Source of the DNA: Atribacterota bacterium
Lineage (GTDB): Bacteria > Atribacterota > Phoenicimicrobiia > Phoenicimicrobiales > Phoenicimicrobiaceae
Assembly (NCBI GenBank): GCA_030599445.1
Contig: JAUVOA010000084.1
Span: forward strand, 1 to 6,782
Length of the DNA: 6,782 nucleotides
Direction: 5' to 3'
Notes under the pieces: generated by a model
What the model was told of the DNA's origin: nothing
The model's input: only the letters and a program-made list of their open reading frames with translations
Databases searched by the model: none
Translations under genes and position numbers: made by a program
In this document: positions 1 through 5,627 of the stretch, one piece after another
Layout: the number at the start of each line of letters is the position of its first letter
Position numbering within the stretch: position 1 is the stretch's first letter

Positions 1-216
1 AAACCAATTGCCTGTAAGGACCATTTAAAGTGGATATCTGAAAAAATAGGTGAATTAACCTATTCAAATCCTACCCTTTATCTATCCCGTCTAAAAAGCC
101 TTGGTATTATAGATGAGAATATTTTATCAATATTTAAAGACCAAGGACGTTCTGACCGAGTAAAAATTCTTTGTGCCCGTTGTAGAAGAGAAACTACCTT
201 GACTACGAAAGAGTAG
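1..216 (+). CDS. C-terminal 71 residues of an unrecognised protein (5' end outside window)
   Basis: An open frame runs from the first base of the window to a TAG at 214-216. The 71 residues look like real protein: mixed polar and hydrophobic, and basic near the end. A CxxC pair (Cys58 and Cys61 of the visible part, in LCARCRRE) lies close to the C-terminus and an isolated Cys is at visible residue 5. The CxxC could be half of a zinc-binding site, but its partner cysteines would have to lie upstream of the window. I do not recognise the family. No hairpin with a T-tract follows the stop, so the end of its transcript is not evident. It is separated from the hydrogenase promoter by about 640 bp of decayed DNA, so it is unlikely to share a transcript with the hydrogenase genes. 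It could itself be a broken gene, since only the tail is visible. Confidence 0.6.
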   Translation, partial: KPIACKDHLKWISEKIGELTYSNPTLYLSRLKSLGIIDENILSIFKDQGRSDRVKILCARCRRETTLTTKE

Positions 217-420
217 AAAATAACAAACAAGATTTATCGAAAAAATACCAAATAATTAGAATAAATCATGATTTACCATAAAAAGAAATTTAAATTATAG
301 CCTAAATTATGCCTGCCTTTATTGTAATGTTATACATGTCTACGATCTAAACAATTTCCAAAAGAAGAATAAAATCTTGGTGTTATTATTATTTTTAATT
401 CTATCATTTGTTGTAATTAA
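217..420. other. Non-coding AT-rich spacer with one short palindrome
   Basis: No frame of convincing length or composition is present on either strand. The only structure seen is a perfect 14-bp palindrome, TAAATCATGATTTA, at 262-275. It has no loop and no T-tract, so it is not a terminator. It could be a protein-binding dyad, but in sequence this AT-rich it may be chance. The stretch adjoins the truncated 3' side of the transposase fossil and may include unrecognisable remains of it. Confidence 0.5.
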
Positions 421-629
421 TTAATTTAACACTTCTAAAGCCACGATATGGACCCATGGGGTCTCTTTGACTGCTAAAACAGCGTAGAAGATAAATCTAC
501 TAAAATCATCTAAATAGGTAATCAGATACCATTTTTCCTCAGCATAAGAGAGAACTGATGATGGAAAGTTCTACGGTTGATTAGTTCCTTGACTTGAACA
601 TCGGTGAACTTCTTATGAATCTGAACCAT
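421..629 (-). pseudogene. Decayed DDE (rve-type) transposase remnant
   Basis: Read on the minus strand, an ATG at 629-627, preceded by AGAGG at 644-640, opens a frame beginning MVQIHKKFTDVQVKELINR. I recognise this as the N-terminus of an integrase-core transposase. After about 20 residues the frame jumps to HHQFS, which in the family lies well over 100 residues later, just after the first catalytic Asp (HDSS-HH region). An internal deletion has therefore removed the helix-turn-helix part and that Asp. One base then appears to be missing near 548-552. The next frame reads YAEEKWYLITYLDDFSRFI and continues to VKETPWVHIVALE, the typical integrase-core strand after the first Asp. It stops at a TAA at 423-421, so the rest of the catalytic domain with the later acidic residues is absent. 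No functional product is possible. The family (IS481/IS3-like) is assigned from memory of the motif, not a search. Confidence 0.8.
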
Positions 630-673
630 TAACTGAAGCCTCTAATCTTTTTGATTTTAGATTATAGTTTATG

Positions 674-757
674 GTGTACACTTTAAAATTTAAATCTATA
701 AAAAAGTGTATACTTTTTAATTTTTAAATAATAAAATTGAATGTTAGTGTAAACTTT
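674..757. repeat. Three direct copies of GTGTANACTTT, probable end of the dead IS
   Basis: GTGTACACTTT (674-684), GTGTATACTTT (706-716) and GTGTAAACTTT (747-757) are identical except at one position. They are spaced 32 and 41 bp apart, close to three and four turns of the helix. They lie just upstream of the start codon of the transposase fossil. The simplest reading is that they are transposase-binding repeats of the element's 5' end, which would then extend to about 760-770. The matching opposite end was not found near 217-420, in line with a truncated element. Binding sites for a host regulator are an alternative. Confidence 0.55.
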
Positions 758-855
758 AGTGGGGTAGTTAGATAAAAAAAAGAATACTACTTTTTTGTAT
801 CTTTTTTCTCTCTCTTAACTCGATACTACATACTCGATAAAATTGAATTAAAGAG

Positions 856-885
856 TTGACATATTACTTATCCTTGTGATAAAAT
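856..885 (+). promoter_or_regulatory. Sigma-A promoter of the hydrogenase operon
   Basis: A perfect TTGACA (856-861) is followed after 18 bp by TAAAAT (880-885). A TG one base before the -10 (877-878) gives an extended -10 element. Transcription should start near 892. This is the best promoter upstream of the hydrogenase genes and points at them. The TTGTGAT that overlaps the -10 (874-880) is the same half-site found in the operator dyad just downstream. Confidence 0.75.
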
Positions 886-891
886 TTTTCT

Positions 892-1156
892 TGTTGTATA
901 TTGTGATTTTTATCACAAATGTTATTAGTTGAAGATTCCAAATATTAAGATAACCTTAAAGTTACGATTTAATACTGTATCAGAAAAAATCAAAGCATTG
1001 GGTTTTGGTGTAGTGATAGGTATTTGGAAATACGCAGTTCTGACTTGTAGCAGAAAGAGAATTTAGATTATATTTATCAATCTATAAAGAGAAGTTTAGT
1101 TATGAGTACCGATATATAATTTGGTAAATTTTAATATTATATGAAGAAGGAGAACA
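892..1156 (+). other. Long 5' leader of the hydrogenase operon, no gene supported
   Basis: If transcription starts near 892, the leader before hndB is about 265 nt. It contains an open frame of 45 codons (929-1066) with only a TTG start and no ribosome binding site, which I do not call as a gene. A short hairpin is possible at 1020-1033 (arms GTATTT and AAATAC). A perfect TATAAT lies at 1115-1120, but no acceptable -35 sits 16-18 bp before it. It could be a second, closer promoter giving a leader of about 30 nt, with low support. No intrinsic terminator or known riboswitch motif was seen. Confidence 0.4.
901..918. promoter_or_regulatory. Rex-type redox operator (perfect 18-bp dyad)
   Basis: TTGTGATTTTTATCACAA has fully complementary 7-base arms around four T residues. 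It fits the 18-bp TTGTGA-N6-TCACAA pattern of Rex, the repressor that leaves DNA when NADH rises relative to NAD+. It also satisfies the CRP pattern TGTGA-N6-TCACA. Position helps decide: the dyad begins about 9 bp downstream of the predicted start site, where a bound protein would block RNA polymerase, whereas CRP/FNR activators bind upstream of the -35. The target, an NAD(P)H-linked hydrogenase operon, is also the kind of gene Rex controls. Rex itself is not in the window. Confidence 0.75.
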
Positions 1157-1516
1157 ATGAAGAATTTAGAAGAACTAAAACAAATAAGAGATAGGGCGAG
1201 AAAAAGTCTCCAGAGGCGTTCTGGAGAACATGGGATTAAAGTTGTTGTTTACATGGGAACATGTGGCATTGCTGTAGGAGCAAAGCAGACAATGAATACG
1301 CTTGTAGATCTTGTTGGGAAGAACAACAAAACTGATATTATAATTACTACAACCGGTTGTGCTGGATTTTGTGAACAAGAACCTATGGTGCAAGTTTATA
1401 TAGAAGGCCAAGATCTTGTAGTATACGGGAAAGTTGATTCTAAAGCTGCTAAAGAGATCTTCGAGAAACATATTTTGAATAATCAGATTGTAGAAAAATA
1501 TCTTTTTAAAGAGTAA
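1157..1516 (+). CDS. hndB: HndB-like thioredoxin-fold subunit of NAD(P)-linked [FeFe]-hydrogenase
   Basis: The 119-residue product matches the length and motifs of HndB, the small subunit of the tetrameric Hnd hydrogenase of Desulfovibrio fructosovorans. A basic N-terminal helix (residues 1-25) precedes a thioredoxin-like [2Fe-2S] ferredoxin fold with the signatures YMGTCGIAVGAKQ (32-44) and TTGCAGFCEQEPMV (65-78). Three cysteines are visible (36, 68, 72), whereas classical thioredoxin-like ferredoxins use four. A cluster would therefore need another ligand, or the subunit may be structural. There is no signal peptide or membrane segment, so it is cytoplasmic. AAGGAG at 1147-1152 supports the ATG at 1157. 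It is the first gene of the operon, 66 bp ahead of hndA. In many related HydB proteins an equivalent thioredoxin-like domain is fused to the N-terminus of the flavin subunit; here it is a separate gene. Its role is probably electron transfer or assembly within the complex. Confidence 0.88.
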   Translation: MKNLEELKQIRDRARKSLQRRSGEHGIKVVVYMGTCGIAVGAKQTMNTLVDLVGKNNKTDIIITTTGCAGFCEQEPMVQVYIEGQDLVVYGKVDSKAAKEIFEKHILNNQIVEKYLFKE

Positions 1517-1521
1517 ATAAT

Positions 1522-1548
1522 ACCAATTAAATTGGTTTGATAAACCAA
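1522..1548 (+). other. Three-arm alternative hairpin between hndB and hndA
   Basis: ACCAAT (1522-1527), ATTGGTTT (1531-1538) and AAACCAA (1542-1548) form a set in which the middle arm can pair with either neighbour, giving a 6-bp or a 7-bp stem with a 3-nt loop. No T-tract follows, so it is not a terminator. It could be an mRNA processing or stability element between the first two cistrons. Both stems are AT-rich and weak. Confidence 0.35.
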
Positions 1549-1582
1549 ATAACTAATTAACTAATTATAAAGAGGAGGACTT

Positions 1583-2086
1583 ATGACTATCAAAGAAATT
1601 GTTGATAAGTATGGAAGTAAAAGAGAAAATTTATTGCAGATTCTACATGGTATTCAGAATCAAAATCCAAGGAATTACATTAATAAAGAGAGTATTAGTG
1701 CGTTAAGTAAGGAAATGAACATACCTGTATCTCAAATTAAGGGGACGGCCTCTTTTTATAGTATGTTCAGTTTTATCCCACGCGGTAAATATGTAATCAG
1801 AGTTTGTGAAAGTCCCCCTTGTCATCTATTAGGGGCAGAAAGCATTTTTAAAGCTATTGAATATAAATTAGGTATTATGATTGGAGAGACAACTAAAGAT
1901 GGTCTTTTTACTTTAGAAGGGACAAGTTGTTTGGGAATTTGTGGAGTGGCTCCAGCTATGATGATTAATGAAGATGTGCATGGTAATTTAAATGAAGAAA
2001 AGATTTTTCAAATATTGGATCAAATTCAAGAACAAGAAAAAGAAAGGATACAATTATGTCGAGAAGAAGCATTGACCAGATTTTAG
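1583..2086 (+). CDS. hndA: NuoE/HydC-like [2Fe-2S] subunit of NAD(P)-linked [FeFe]-hydrogenase
   Basis: The 167-residue product is a full-length NuoE-family protein (HndA in the Hnd nomenclature, HydC in the Thermotoga complex). It has an N-terminal helical part (about 1-60, containing IPVSQIKGTASFYSMF) and a thioredoxin-fold domain with the four canonical [2Fe-2S] ligands: Cys75 and Cys80 in RVCESPPCHLLGA, and Cys116 and Cys120 in GTSCLGICGVAPAM. It acts in the cytoplasm beside the FMN subunit, taking part in electron flow between NAD(P)H/FMN and the Fe-S chain. The start is fixed by AGGAGG at 1573-1578. Its last 31 bases overlap the start of the next gene in a different frame, which suggests translational coupling and matched stoichiometry. 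No residues expected of the family are missing. Confidence 0.93.
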   Translation: MTIKEIVDKYGSKRENLLQILHGIQNQNPRNYINKESISALSKEMNIPVSQIKGTASFYSMFSFIPRGKYVIRVCESPPCHLLGAESIFKAIEYKLGIMIGETTKDGLFTLEGTSCLGICGVAPAMMINEDVHGNLNEEKIFQILDQIQEQEKERIQLCREEALTRF

Positions 2087-3477
2087 AAGGCAAACCTTAT
2101 AAAAAGTTACTTTCGTCAGAAAAGCTACAACAATCAGAGATAGATTTAGTCAATACTGATCCCAAAAAAACACAATATTACGGAAGGATTGTACTGGATA
2201 ATTGTGGAAGAATTAATCCCGAAGAAATTGAAGAGTATATTGGAACAGGTGGATATCAAGCATTGGGGATGGCCTTGAAAGAGAAAAAACCTGAAGATAT
2301 TATTAAAATAGTAAAGGATTCTGGCCTTAAAGGAAGAGGTGGTGCTGGATTTCCCACTGGCTTAAAATGGTCTTTTGCTGCTCAGGAAAAAGAAAGTCCA
2401 AAATATGTTATCTGCAATGCGGACGAAGGAGAACCAGGTACTTTTAAAGATCGATTAATTATGGAAGGTGACCCTCATAAGATTTTAGAAGGAATGGCCA
2501 TTTGCGCATATGCTATAGGAGCTAATATTGGATATATTTATATTCGTGGAGAATACCAGCTTTCTATTCAGAGATTAGAAAAAGCAATAAAAGAGGCTGA
2601 AAAATTAGGTCTTTTGGGTAAAAATATATTTGATACAGATTTTGATTTCGAGGTGAAGATAAAAATTGGAGCAGGTTCTTACGTTTGTGGAGAAGAAACT
2701 GCTCTCCTAAATTCAATGGAAGGTTTTCGAGGAGAACCCAGACTTAAACCACCATTTCCTGCTAAATCAGGATTCTTGTCCAAGCCAACCAATTTAAATA
2801 ATGTGGAGACCCTTGCAAATATTCCCCCTATTATTTTAAATGGTGCTGAATGGTTTAGAAAATTTGGGACAGAGGATTCCCCAGGTACTAAAGTCTATTC
2901 TATATTAGGACATATAAACCGTCCTGGCTTAATTGAAGTTCCCATGGGGATTACCTTAAGGGAGATTATTTATGATTATGCAGGAGGTATGTCTTCCGGG
3001 GAATTTAAAATGGCTCAAATAGGAGGCACTGCTGGTGGTATACTTCCTATAGAACTTTTAGATGTACCCCTTGATTACCTATCCCTTCAAATAGAAGGAC
3101 ATAATCTAGGTTCCGGGGCAATATTAATTATGAATGAAACAGTTCCAGTGGTTGATTTTTTGGAGTGTTGTATGAAATTTTTTGTTCATGAATCTTGTGG
3201 ACGATGTTCTATCTGTAGAATAGGAACAAAACAAATGTATGAATCTTTTAAATATTTAAGGGAAAAAGAAGCAAATTATGACGAGCTAAAAAAGATAGAA
3301 GAACTAGCTGAAGCGCTTAAGTTAGTAGCCTTCTGTCCCTTAGGACAGTCTGTAGCTTCACCTGTTCTTTCTGCTTTAAAATATTTTAGAGCAGAATTGT
3401 CGAAGGAGATAGATTCTAATGAGGACTATGAAACTATTACGAGAGAAATGAGTGATATAGTATTTGATTATTCTTAA
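2056..3477 (+). CDS. hndC: NuoF/HydB-like FMN and NAD(P)H-binding subunit, without C-terminal ferredoxin domain
   Basis: The 473-residue product is the diaphorase subunit. Order of parts: a linker-like N-terminus (1-43); the core beginning RIVLDNCGRI (44-53); the FMN loop GRGGAGFPTGLKW (93-105); NADEGEPGTFKDR (121-133); GAGSYVCGEETAL (206-218), part of the nucleotide-binding core; and the [4Fe-4S] site Cys381, Cys384, Cys387 (ESCGRCSICRIGT) with Cys427 in FCPLGQS. It oxidises or reduces NAD(P)H through FMN and hands electrons to Fe-S clusters in the cytoplasm. The core ends at KYFRAE (about 442-447), followed by a 26-residue tail without cysteine. HydB proteins of bifurcating enzymes continue here into a CPAGVC motif and two [4Fe-4S] clusters, and carry an N-terminal thioredoxin-like domain. 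Both are absent here, the latter being encoded separately by hndB. AAAGGA at 2043-2048, inside hndA, supports the ATG at 2056. Confidence 0.93.
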   Translation: MSRRSIDQILEGKPYKKLLSSEKLQQSEIDLVNTDPKKTQYYGRIVLDNCGRINPEEIEEYIGTGGYQALGMALKEKKPEDIIKIVKDSGLKGRGGAGFPTGLKWSFAAQEKESPKYVICNADEGEPGTFKDRLIMEGDPHKILEGMAICAYAIGANIGYIYIRGEYQLSIQRLEKAIKEAEKLGLLGKNIFDTDFDFEVKIKIGAGSYVCGEETALLNSMEGFRGEPRLKPPFPAKSGFLSKPTNLNNVETLANIPPIILNGAEWFRKFGTEDSPGTKVYSILGHINRPGLIEVPMGITLREIIYDYAGGMSSGEFKMAQIGGTAGGILPIELLDVPLDYLSLQIEGHNLGSGAILIMNETVPVVDFLECCMKFFVHESCGRCSICRIGTKQMYESFKYLREKEANYDELKKIEELAEALKLVAFCPLGQSVASPVLSALKYFRAELSKEIDSNEDYETITREMSDIVFDYS

Positions 3478-3491
3478 AAATAATACCCATA

Positions 3492-3572
3492 ATTACACAG
3501 AATAAAAGCTAGATTACATAATGAGATCTCATATAGTTTTTAGTTAGAAGAGTTAGTTTTAATCTGTGTAAT
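3492..3572 (+). repeat. Inverted repeat with 10-bp perfect arms between hndC and hndD
   Basis: ATTACACAGA (3492-3501) and TCTGTGTAAT (3563-3572) are exact reverse complements separated by 61 nt. The interval contains a perfect 12-bp palindrome, ATGAGATCTCAT (3521-3532). In RNA the arms would close a large stem-loop ending 20 nt before the hndD ribosome binding site. There is no T-tract, so this is not a typical terminator. It may be an mRNA stability or processing element that adjusts the amount of the catalytic subunit relative to the diaphorase, or a small mobile-element relic. Confidence 0.5.
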
Positions 3573-3607
3573 CATTTAAAGGAACAATGTAAAAGGAGAA
3601 GAAATTA

Positions 3608-5389
3608 ATGATAAATATTACAATGAATAATATGAAGATTGAATCAGAAGAAGGCACAACCATTCTGGATGCTGCTAAAAAAGCGAGAATAAAGATACCT
3701 ACTCTATGCTATCTTAAAAATGTTCAAGAACCAGGATCGTGTAGGATGTGTGTTGTGGAAATTGAAGGGGTTAGAACACTTCAACCATCTTGCATAACCC
3801 ACGTTTCAGAAGGTATGAAAATTTATACTAATACTAAAGAAGTACGGGATGCTAGAAAGATTATTTTAGAGTTACTTTTAAGTGATCATCCCTGGGAATG
3901 TAATACTTGTGATCGCAATCAGGATTGTGAACTTCAAAAATTAGCAGAGGAGTATGGTATTAAAGAAGTTAGATTTAAGTCTATAAATGAAGAACTACCT
4001 TTAGATGAAAGTACACCTGGTATTGTGAGGGATCCGAGCAAGTGTATTTTATGTCGAAGATGTGTTACTGTCTGTCAAGAAATTCAAGAAGTAGGTACCT
4101 TATCTCCAAGAGCTCGGGGCTTTGATACAATTATTGCTCCTGGACAAGCAGATTTATTAAGTGAAGCAGTATGTGTTCAATGTGGTCAATGTGCTGCAGT
4201 TTGTCCCGTCGGGGCAATTATTGAAAAAGATGATATCGACAAAGTATGGGAAGCAATCGATAATCCAGATAAGTTTGTAATAGTTCAGACTGCTCCTGCC
4301 ATAAGAGCTGCTTTAGGTGAATGTTTTGATTTAGAGCCAGGTACTTTAGTTAAAGGTAGAATGACTACTGCTCTTAGAATGCTGGGGTTTGATGGAGTGT
4401 TTGATACTAATTTTGCCGCTGATTTAACTATTTTAGAAGAAGGGACTGAACTTCTAACCAGATTAAAAAAAGCGATTGTAGATGAAGACAAATCAGTAGC
4501 TTTGCCGATGTTTACCTCCTGTTCACCCGGATGGATAAATTATATGGAACATTTTTATCCTGAGTTAATTCCTAATGTTTCTACTTGTAAATCTCCTCAA
4601 CAGATGTTTGGGGCAGTTGCTAAAACTTATTTTGCTGAAAAAGTTGGAAAGAAAAAAGAAGATATTGTTGTCGTATCTATTATGCCCTGTACCGCGAAAA
4701 AATTTGAATGCAACCGAGAAGAAATGACAGATAGTGGAGTAAAAGATGTAGATTATGTGTTAACTACCAGAGAATTAGGAAAATTTATTAAACAGGCAGG
4801 AATAGATTTTGTTAATATTCCCGACGAAGAAATGGATGCTCCTCTGGGTATATCAACGGGTGCCGCCGATATATTTGCTAACACCGGAGGAGTTATGGAA
4901 GCAGCACTTAGAACAGCCTATGAGATTGTAACCGGAAGAGAATTGCCCTTTGATAAATTGCATGTTGTTCCTATCCAGGGACTCGATGGAGTAAAAGAGG
5001 CATCACTAAAAATTGAAGGCACAAAAGAAGAATGGGAATTCTTAGAAGGTGTTACTGTAAATGTTGCAGTTGCCCATGGCCTGGGGAATGCTAAAAAGAT
5101 AATAGAAGAAATTAAATTTGGCAAGAAACATTATCATTTTATAGAAATTATGACCTGCCCCGGTGGTTGTATTGGCGGAGGTGGACAACCAAGAATGACT
5201 ACTGATGAAATAAGAAAGGCCAGGATTCAGGCCATATATAAAGAGGATGAAGGCAGAGAATACCGGAAGTCCCATGACAATCCTGCATTAAAGGTTCTTT
5301 ATGAGGAATTTCTTGGAAAACCTCTGGGAGAAAGATCTCATCATTTACTACATACCAAATATTTTAATAAAAAAGATGAAAATGTTTAG
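3608..5389 (+). CDS. hndD: [FeFe]-hydrogenase catalytic subunit (HndD/HydA, H-cluster)
   Basis: The 593-residue product catalyses 2H+ + 2e- to H2. Domains in order: a plant-type [2Fe-2S] ferredoxin (Cys34, Cys45, Cys48, Cys62); a His-ligated [4Fe-4S] site (His94, Cys98, Cys101, Cys107); two [4Fe-4S] clusters (Cys146/149/152/156 and Cys189/192/195/199); and the H-cluster domain (about 220-585) with L1 FTSCSPGW (302-309), L2 IMPCTAKKFE (358-367, Cys361) and L3 MTCPGGCIGGGGQP (516-528 region, Cys517 and Cys521). It ends at the usual LLHTKYF without the extra C-terminal [2Fe-2S] domain seen in some HydA. There is no signal peptide, so it is cytoplasmic and works with the NuoE/NuoF-like subunits (group A3 type). 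In L1 the usual TSCC is TSCS; this is discussed as a finding. AAGGAG at 3593-3598 supports the ATG at 3608. The maturases HydE, HydF and HydG are not in the window. Confidence 0.96.
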   Translation: MINITMNNMKIESEEGTTILDAAKKARIKIPTLCYLKNVQEPGSCRMCVVEIEGVRTLQPSCITHVSEGMKIYTNTKEVRDARKIILELLLSDHPWECNTCDRNQDCELQKLAEEYGIKEVRFKSINEELPLDESTPGIVRDPSKCILCRRCVTVCQEIQEVGTLSPRARGFDTIIAPGQADLLSEAVCVQCGQCAAVCPVGAIIEKDDIDKVWEAIDNPDKFVIVQTAPAIRAALGECFDLEPGTLVKGRMTTALRMLGFDGVFDTNFAADLTILEEGTELLTRLKKAIVDEDKSVALPMFTSCSPGWINYMEHFYPELIPNVSTCKSPQQMFGAVAKTYFAEKVGKKKEDIVVVSIMPCTAKKFECNREEMTDSGVKDVDYVLTTRELGKFIKQAGIDFVNIPDEEMDAPLGISTGAADIFANTGGVMEAALRTAYEIVTGRELPFDKLHVVPIQGLDGVKEASLKIEGTKEEWEFLEGVTVNVAVAHGLGNAKKIIEEIKFGKKHYHFIEIMTCPGGCIGGGGQPRMTTDEIRKARIQAIYKEDEGREYRKSHDNPALKVLYEEFLGKPLGERSHHLLHTKYFNKKDENV

Positions 5390-5486
5390 GTTATTTGTTA
5401 CCATAAAATATAAAAATGAAATAAAAAGCAGTGATCTTTTAAAATAAAATAGATAACAAAAGAAAAATTAATCATTGATTGCCTGC

Positions 5487-5627
5487 GAGAGAGGAAGAAT
5501 TCTTCTAACCTTAAGGGGAAATCGTAAATTTCTGAGACAATTAAAGGGGTTTGATTTCTTAACTTAAGGTTATATAATCAGACCTCTTTTTATTTATTTT
5601 TTAAAAATCAGAAAGAGGAGGAGGAAA
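5487..5627 (+). promoter_or_regulatory. Structured leader of the TM1266 gene, possible attenuator or riboswitch
   Basis: Several pairings in this stretch exclude one another. TAACCTTAAG (5506-5515) is the exact complement of CTTAAGGTTA (5563-5572), which lies in the loop of the terminator described separately. That pairing encloses the terminator's 5' arm and would compete with it. CCTCTTTTT (5583-5591), part of the terminator's 3' arm and tail, can pair with AGAAAGAGG (5610-5618) at the edge of the ribosome binding site (AGGAGGAGG, 5616-5624). Small local hairpins are also possible at 5494-5505 (GAAG-AATT-CTTC) and 5517-5533 (GGAAAT-CGTAA-ATTTCT, one G-U). GAGAGAGG at 5487-5494 can also pair with CCTCT. 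No T-box, FMN, TPP, SAM or cyclic-di-GMP consensus was recognised. The stretch 5390-5486 before it shows no gene and no convincing promoter. Confidence 0.5.
5543..5602 (+). terminator. Intrinsic terminator after hndD, upstream of the TM1266 gene
   Basis: AAAGGGGTTTGATT (5543-5556) pairs along all 14 positions with AATCAGACCTCTTT (5576-5589), two of the pairs being G-U. The loop is 19 nt and a T-rich run (5587-5602, broken by two A) follows. This would end most transcripts coming out of hndD. Because the next gene starts only 25 bp later on the same strand, the hairpin also fits a conditional attenuator for that gene. Confidence 0.75.

Noticed and set aside
901..918. CRP/FNR activator site
   Set aside because: The pattern fits CRP, but a site downstream of the predicted start cannot activate in the usual way; Rex repression explains both position and target better.
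929..1066. 45-codon open frame in the hydrogenase leader, possibly a leader peptide
   Set aside because: Only a TTG start, no ribosome binding site, and no recognisable family; the length is possible by chance.
1175..1471. Minus-strand open frame of 98 codons opposite hndB
   Set aside because: It lies antisense within a well-identified gene and has no recognisable motif; the same applies to the minus-strand frames inside hndD.
5394..5460. TTTGTTA and TAACAAA inverted pair after hndD
   Set aside because: Seven AT-rich bases separated by 53 nt with no T-tract; likely chance.
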